64,000 nucleotides of DNA, from the NCBI RefSeq assembly GCF_020740795.1, contig NC_067291.1, positions 20,250,280 to 20,314,279 of the forward strand. Direction: 5' to 3'. The position numbers were made by a program, and so were the translations under genes. Below are positions 59,901 to 64,000 of the stretch, in pieces. Each line of letters starts with the position of its first letter. The stretch's first letter is position 1. Source of the stretch: Apus apus. Lineage: Eukaryota > Chordata > Aves > Apodiformes > Apodidae. Under the pieces are notes generated by a model. It was not told the DNA's origin. It did no database searches and saw nothing but the letters and a program-made list of their open reading frames with translations.

Positions 59901-62557
59901 TTCCATTTATAACTAAAAATAGGTATAAAATTATATTGAAGACAAAATATTGTAACAAATTTTCATTGTTAATTGTATACATTGTGTTTATATTTCCTGC
60001 AAATCCTTACACTGGGATAACATGGGTGGTTGTCATCTTAAGCCCTGCATGTTTCTCATTTGAAGAAACGCAGTTGAAAAGGTATTAAAATAAAAATAGA
60101 TGTTGGATACTGTAGTCATGAGAGTCTTAACTAAATATTGACTTGAGGCTGCATGCTACACCCTAGTCCAGATGGTGCTTTTGGACATTGCAGGAGAACT
60201 TACTGTTGGGGAAAAAAAAAAAGGAAATCTGTGCATATTAAAATAGAATAAATTCTTTCTGTAACTTAATGCTTTTCAAATGTTCTACCATTGCAGGGAT
60301 TTTCACTCAAGTTGCTGTTTGATAGTTGTTACCTCTTCTTGCCCATCAAACTTTAGAGCAACTGATAACGACCTGCGTGTGGTTGTTGCACATAATGTAA
60401 TAACATGTAGAGATCTTAGAGCACTGTCATATGAGAGAGAGAGAAATGTAATGTGGTGAGATTGCTGCTGTTAATAATTATACTAAGTCAATGTCTATTC
60501 TATTGTTGGTTCCAACCTACCACATGCTGTTTTTAACAAAATATCTGAAGTGTCACCCTGAAGTGTTCACTCATCTGTCACTCAGGGATGAGTCAAGAAG
60601 TGTATTACAGGGAAACAAAAATTGACAAATTTATCGAGTGTTTAATACACAGTATAGTTATTCATAACCCTATACAATTAAGAATAATGAAATGAATGGC
60701 AAGCCTCTTACAGCTTTCACTTCGGTACACACATTGATGAGCACATTGAACAGTTCTCTGGGGAGATGCTGCTCTCTTTTAATTTAATTTTACTTTTTAA
60801 AAAAGCCATTTTCATTGCTGCTGTGTGTGGTTCTGTACTGCAAGGGTGCCTGCAGCCCTGCTGAAGAGCTGGATTTTAGGTACAAGCACTGTTTTGGAGG
60901 CATTTAACATTTCTCTCATTTTTCAGCAGGTGCATGAATTCTTCAGTACTGTTTGCTTTGGTGTGGAGCACTATGGCACAGAGCTGAAGGACTTGAAAAC
61001 TTAATTTCATACTTGCATATCTCCTGAGTTGTTTGCTTATTGTGTATTTGGTGCATTTAACTCATGGAATCACAAAAGTATCAGAGATGGAAGGGACCTC
61101 TAGAGATCATCCAGTCCAACCCCCCCGCTCAAGCAGGATTCCCTGGAACACATTCCACGAGATGCATCCAGGGGGGTCTTGGATATCTCCAGAGAAGGGA
61201 ACTTAACATACCTCCCCCGGGGCAGCCTGTCCCAGGGCTCTGTCACCCTCACCATAAAGAAGCTTTTACTTGTATTTTAAATGGAACTTCCCATGTTTCA
61301 GCTTGTGCCTGTTGAGCTTGTGCTCCATGAGCTATCTTCCTGAAATGTAAGAAGCTGCATGTGTTGCACTTCTCAGTCACTCTGTCTGCATTTACAGGCT
61401 AATCTGTGATCTTGAGTGTTAAAGGAAACAGAAAAGTGATTCATGAGAATTCCTAAGAATTTTATATGTTTAATATCAAAGAACATTTAGTGTCAAGTTA
61501 CCATCACTGATAGAAAGTCTTAAGCTGATTTATCTCAACTTTGCCATTATCTGTATCACTTTTAAAATGTATACTTTATATGCATGTAAGGCTTGTTTAT
61601 TTTATTTTTATTTACAGGACACTTTAAATGGCAACTTTCTTGTTGGCTCTAAAATTGTTTACAGAGACAGATGCGTGTCGTACTTTTGGGCTTGCCTTAA
61701 AAACATGCCTATGTGTCTTTAGATGCTTTAATGAAAGGAGATGGCTCTTTTGTGACTCTCTATTTGCTGGTTTTGATGTCACGATCTCTTGTTCTCTTCC
61801 AGCCTCAGATAACAGTCAGCGATTTCGAGAAACCTGCTTTGCATTTGCACTGACACCACAGCAAGTGCAACAGATCAGCAGTTCAATGTGAGTGGGCATC
61901 ATCAGCCATACAGTATTTAAATAGAAATAAATTTTAAAAGGAGTTAGCTTACCATATCTTTCATTTTGAAATGTGGTATTGAACATAATTTTCTGTGTGT
62001 TGCCTCAGAGAATACTCCTCTGGGGAATCCTTTTCTGCTTTGTAAGTAAGCTGGCGGGAAGGAAAAGGGTGAGAAGGAGAGAGTGAAATACCACTGCTGT
62101 CCAGTGAGTATTGGGTAGATTTCTCCATGTGTAAATACATAACTGTCCTTCCTGCAGCTCTTTCTCTCTCTCAGTCAGATCCTTTGCCAAGTTCTGTGTT
62201 ATTCATTGTATAAAGATGGTACTTCATGATAACCCATCAAAAGTTCCTTTATAGTATACAAAAAACCCCAAATGGAAATGGCAGAAGTCAGCTGAGAATG
62301 TAATTTATTTACTTTGAAAATGTAATGCAATTGATTTATTTACCTTGAGAAAGAAAAGGAGTACCTTTTAGTGTGTCTTGAGTGGTGGTTTGACTGACCA
62401 GAGGGAGGAAAGTGTGGTTTACATACATTGAACTTACAGCAAACTGAGAAAATATTGATGGATGTCTTGTGTAAACAACACGTTTTAATCCGTGTTCTGT
62501 TGTTTCTAGGGATATTTCTGGGACCAAATGTGACTTCACAGTACAGGTCCAGCTAAG
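24285..62557 (+). CDS. PIAS1: PIAS1, E3 SUMO-protein ligase, 5' part (exons 1-4; continues past the window)
   Basis: Coding exons are 24285-24308, 47356-47800, 61803-61887 and 62510-62557, with consistent phases 0, 1, 2, then an open Arg codon. They encode about the first 200 of some 650 residues. The N-terminus MADSAELK, the SAP domain (about 11-45) with an LXXLL motif (LQVLL, 19-23) and the start of the PINIT domain (from about 124) are nearly identical to mammalian PIAS1. The SP-RING that recruits UBC9 and the SUMO-interacting motif lie beyond the window. Family role: nuclear SUMO E3 ligase and regulator of STAT1, NF-kB, p53 and SMAD signalling; the SAP domain binds AT-rich DNA. No frame damage is seen. 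The start is chosen by homology, with an in-frame upstream ATG at 24,189. Confidence 0.95.
26179..26208. repeat. (TA)n microsatellite
   Basis: About eleven TA units followed by GTATATAG, in PIAS1 intron 1. It is a simple repeat with likely length polymorphism. Confidence 0.9.
29138..29890 (-). pseudogene. Possible decayed processed pseudogene (identity uncertain, perhaps CKAP2-like)
   Basis: On the minus strand one frame stays open for about 200 codons (roughly 29,740 down to 29,138) with a single internal stop (29,516-29,518). The last 116 codons are uninterrupted and rich in Lys, Ser, Thr and Pro (e.g. PKAPHSNPFKTLIHSKKGTI). Upstream, two other frames give LDQEDSEIQHLSQQSP and VPAYRGQHK. 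Order and flavour loosely recall the basic microtubule-associated protein CKAP2 (an YRGQ motif, an HSN...K stretch, then ARL-E before a lost Trp), with frame shifts between segments. This is by memory only. No introns, poly(A) tail or target-site duplications were confirmed. Chance open frame remains possible. Confidence 0.3.
31395..31830 (-). mobile_element. CR1 LINE 3' fragment, old
   Basis: The + strand reads as antisense CR1: TTGGAAGGGACCGTGGGAAA, CCAGTCCAGCCTGTTGCAAG, CCTCCAAGGATGAAGGCTGC, GGCAACGTCTTCCACTGC, and later AGCCTTCTCTTCACCAGACT and GCCCTGTTTCCCCAGCCTC. All the standard blocks appear in order over about 430 nt, though diverged by many substitutions. Start and end are approximate. 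Confidence 0.88.
34010..35095 (-). mobile_element. Ancient CR1 LINE fragment, about 1.1 kb
   Basis: Blocks in antisense order match the old amniote-wide CR1 type: CCAAGGGTCCATCTGGCCCG, CCACAGTATTTTGCTGGGG, TTCATGGTTTTATAGATTG, TTGAAAAATCTTAGCTTTTG, TTCCTTTTCTAATGATTTCT, GCACCACTTTGCATTTGTG and CTTGCAGAGCTCCACACATG. The element is heavily decayed but nearly collinear from its 3' end into the reverse-transcriptase part. Open frames inside it are decay products, not genes. Confidence 0.8.
35755..35880. promoter_or_regulatory. Candidate intronic enhancer (octamer, ATTA cores, palindrome)
   Basis: This non-repetitive block holds a palindrome GTCATT-CA-AATGAC (35,770-35,783), GTTAATGAG twice (35,784-35,792 and about 35,850), an octamer-like ATGCAAAT (about 35,813), and the near hairpin AAATTCCCA / TGGGATTT (about 35,817-35,840). 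The motif density is unlike the surrounding intron. Function is inference and conservation untested. Confidence 0.35.
44421..44469. repeat. 19-bp tandem repeat, about 2.6 copies
   Basis: CATAGAATCTATGGAACAC (44421-44439) is repeated with one change at 44440-44458 and followed by a partial copy. The CATAGAAT core resembles the inverted CR1 tail octamer, so it may derive from a CR1 end, but nothing else of CR1 is seen beside it. Confidence 0.8.
47356..47800 (+). CDS. PIAS1: PIAS1 exon 2 (SAP domain and linker)
   Basis: This 445-nt exon has the acceptor TTTCTTTTAAG and the donor CTAG|GTAAGG, phase 0 to phase 1. It encodes residues 9 to 157. The SAP domain includes SELQVLLGYAGRNKHGRK, with the LXXLL signature, followed by its second helix (LLTKALHLLKAG). 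The Ser/Pro-rich linker shows a few substitutions against mammals (around SSVHSSSMPAALSP). The end (PFYDLLDELIKPTSL) starts the PINIT domain. Confidence 0.96.
52930..52995 (+). mobile_element. CR1 3'-terminal remnant
   Basis: GATCCTCATGAGTCCCTTCC, AACTCAGGACGTTCTACGAT and CCTAATT correspond to the CR1 end (GATCTTTAAGGTCCCTTCCAAC...ATTCTATGATTCTATG). Only about 60 nt remain. Confidence 0.7.
54010..54054. repeat. Compound (AT)n-GCGC-(AC)n-(AT)n microsatellite
   Basis: An uninterrupted 45-bp alternation of purine and pyrimidine: about nine AT units, GCGC, about six AC/CA units and about five AT units. Such tracts can adopt Z-DNA or cruciform structure. It lies in PIAS1 intron 2. Confidence 0.9.
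56932..56976. repeat. (TA)n microsatellite, interrupted
   Basis: This is a 45-bp AT/TA tract with one G at 56,950, in PIAS1 intron 2. It is capable of cruciform extrusion and likely length-variable. Confidence 0.9.
61056..61345 (-). mobile_element. CR1 LINE 3' fragment
   Basis: The + strand reads TCATGGAATCACAAAAGTAT, AGATGGAAGGGACCTCTAGA, GATCATCCAGTCCAACCCCC, GGGGCAGCCTGTCCCAGGGC, TCTGTCACCCTCACCATAAA, and GAACTTCCCATGTTTCAGCT with TTGTGCCTGTTG. This is textbook CR1 antisense, only modestly diverged. It sits about 460 nt upstream of PIAS1 exon 3. Its 3' tail is at the low-coordinate end. Confidence 0.93.
61803..61887 (+). CDS. PIAS1: PIAS1 exon 3 (PINIT domain, part)
   Basis: This 85-nt exon has the acceptor CTCTTCCAG and the donor CAAT|GTGAGT, entering in phase 1 and leaving in phase 2. 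It encodes ASDNSQRFRETCFAFALTPQ and the following QVQQISSS. The Met codon is split as AT|G across intron 3. The match to mammalian PIAS1 appears complete. Confidence 0.95.
61888..62509 (+). other. PIAS1: PIAS1 intron 3 (622 nt)
   Basis: A short intron between GTGAGT and TTGTTTCTAG. No repeat or RNA feature was recognised. Confidence 0.85.
62510..62557 (+). CDS. PIAS1: PIAS1 exon 4 (PINIT domain, part)
   Basis: This 48-nt exon completes the split Met codon and encodes DISGTKCDFTVQVQL, ending inside an Arg codon at AAG|GTATGT (phase 2). It is the last exon in the window; the remainder of the PINIT domain, the SP-RING and the C-terminus lie to the right. Confidence 0.93.
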
Positions 62558-64000
62558 GTATGTACTTGTATTGCCTGTTCTTGATGCTGCTGTTTTTAAA
62601 AATCTATCAGATACATGCTTCCCAGAGGTCAGAGTGGAGAAGAGTCTCATCCTGTTGTTTTCTTGAGAAAAGCTTGCTGTTGGCTGCTTTGAAAAGAGCA
62701 GACTTAACTATTTGTCCTTGTCATATGCAGCTTTCCTGAAGTTGTAGGTGGCCTGATACCTGGTGTGTCAGAGTATGGCCTGTACTGAGCTATAGCCAGC
62801 TGATTGTCTCCAGTTCATTAGTTCAGACTGTGCCTGTGCTCCTTCTTTAACTCCATGTCTGTCAGGTTCCAGGTGCCTCAGCCTCATCTATGTTCTTTTT
62901 TCCTAGCAGAGATGTCAAACAGTATTTCCTAGGGATAGCAACCCCAGGTCTACTTTTCTTTAGACAATGGCAGGCAAGACTTTGGGAATCACCAGATTGG
63001 GTCCTAACTTGTTGGTTATTTTAGACGTTTTGACAAATCTCTTGTAAGTTGATAAATCGTATGTATCCCTGTGGTTCTGTGACAGGCTGTGTGCAGAGCT
63101 GACTTCAGAGCCTGCTCCTGTCAAAAGGCTGCCTGGCCTTCCATCCCATGGCCATTTCTGCATGGAGATCTGTTAACTCACCAGACAGAGAGCAATTGCT
63201 TTTGGGTCTTGCCTGTTAGGATGCCTTCTGCTGACCAGCAAGTCAGGTTGGCTTGGTGTGGGGTCGCGGGGACCAGGAAGGCAAGAGGGGAAATGGGGAC
63301 ATTAGGTGACTCCCCCTTTTTGAGAGGAGCAGCCTGGTTGCCGCATACTTTGAGGAGCTCTGCCCTGATGGGTTGGTACATGTGGGTGGATGGGGCAGGT
63401 CCCCTGTAAGAAAGCCAGTGGAGTTGAGAGGCTCTTTTTGGTCCTTTGAATGCCTTTTGTCCATGGTCTTGGCCTCCACATGTTTCACAGGACAAGGAAG
63501 GGTGTGTTGTCTTTTGGTTCCAGCAGCAAATAAGCCTATCTGAACTTAAGTAAATAAATAAAACTGTCTGAACTCAAGTAAAAGGCTTGATAAGGGCATG
63601 AGGATGGTGTTTGATGCTGCAGCTAAACAGCTGGCTGGTTTATTGAAGTTGGAAGAGACACAGTTGAAGAGACTGTATGTTTTGTTCTTTGTGAAACCCT
63701 GGTCTTGTATCAAGAGGTCAGGATGGAGAAGTGGTAGGAAAGAAATCTGGATTATCTGTCTTTTATAACAGAAACCTGCATATCTGAATGAGTCAGAGTC
63801 AGTCTGAGGAATTCCAAGAAATCTGAGGAGGAACCTACAGCCATCTTGATCCAAACCTGTAATTTTGGGGGGCTTTCCTGCTTAATGATCTCCACAGCTA
63901 ATATGAGGACTGTGTTTAGTGACATTTGTCATGCTTTCATAACTCAGTGGGGAAAAAAAAATAAATCCTTTTAGGATTTAGAAGTGAAAGATGATGGAAG
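62558..64000 (+). other. PIAS1: PIAS1 intron 4, 5' part
   Basis: The intron starts with GTATGT and continues beyond the window. No exon, RNA gene or clear mobile element was recognised in these 1.44 kb. The next expected PIAS1 exon (continuing PINIT after VQVQLR) was not found here. Confidence 0.7.

Larger units (their letters stand above)
47801..61802 (+). other. PIAS1: PIAS1 intron 2 (14 kb)
   Basis: The intron lies between GTAAGG and TGTTCTCTTCCAG. It contains a CR1 3' remnant at 52.94 kb, a 45-bp alternating purine-pyrimidine tract at 54.01 kb, a (TA)n tract at 56.93 kb and a CR1 fragment at 61.06-61.34 kb. The remaining stretches 47,801-52,930 and 52,996-61,055 are A/T-moderate intron sequence with T-runs and no exon or RNA gene that I can support. 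Confidence 0.8.

Noticed and set aside
61064-61315. 83-codon open frame starting MESQKYQRWKG
   Set aside because: It is a read-through of antisense CR1 3' end sequence; such frames recur wherever this repeat inserts.
1-64000. tRNA, rRNA, snoRNA, miRNA, CRISPR arrays, phage or operon features
   Set aside because: I looked for tRNA T-arm signatures (GGTTCGAATCC type), regular direct repeats with spacers and long hairpins, and found nothing convincing. The window is vertebrate DNA, so bacterial features such as ribosome binding sites do not apply.

Overview
The window looks like bird nuclear DNA. It holds two spliced vertebrate genes, both on the + strand: SKOR1, complete in its coding part, and the 5' part of PIAS1. 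The bird call rests on several decayed CR1 (chicken repeat 1) LINE fragments in the spacer and introns, on the compact GC-rich introns of SKOR1, and on sequence close to, but not identical with, the mammalian orthologues as I remember them. Species or order cannot be told. I see no prokaryotic, viral, CRISPR or operon-like content.

Region 1 (1-6,700) is one long CpG-rich block holding SKOR1: a non-coding first exon ending at 557, a large coding exon, seven small coding exons, and a 3'UTR with AU-rich elements and a polyadenylation signal near 5,950. The joined frame gives about 853 residues: a Ski/Sno DHD domain, a SAND-like SMAD-binding domain, a long low-complexity middle and a C-terminal coiled coil.

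Region 2 (about 5,980-23,800) is the spacer between the genes. I found no coding exon in it. It holds a 13-bp inverted repeat with homeodomain cores just after SKOR1, an AT-rich block that may be a conserved non-coding element, a second CpG-rich patch, two CR1 fragments, two MIR-like remnants and small tandem repeats.

Region 3 (about 23,800-64,000) is the PIAS1 CpG-island promoter, an eight-codon first exon, a 23-kb intron 1, exon 2 (SAP domain), a 14-kb intron 2, exons 3 and 4, and the start of intron 4. The gene runs off the right edge after about 200 of roughly 650 residues. The introns carry CR1 fragments (including a decayed one of about 1.1 kb), microsatellites and one possible minus-strand retropseudogene.

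The two products act in the same area: SKOR1 is a neuronal SKI-family corepressor linked to SMADs and homeodomain factors, and PIAS1 is a SUMO E3 ligase acting on STAT and SMAD-pathway regulators. Their pairing resembles the SKOR2/PIAS2 pair and is probably an old duplicated block. I found no previously undescribed system. The best leads are regulatory (6.1 kb, 7.6 kb, 35.8 kb), a possible N-terminal extension of PIAS1, an in-frame 90-nt SKOR1 intron and the 29-kb relic.
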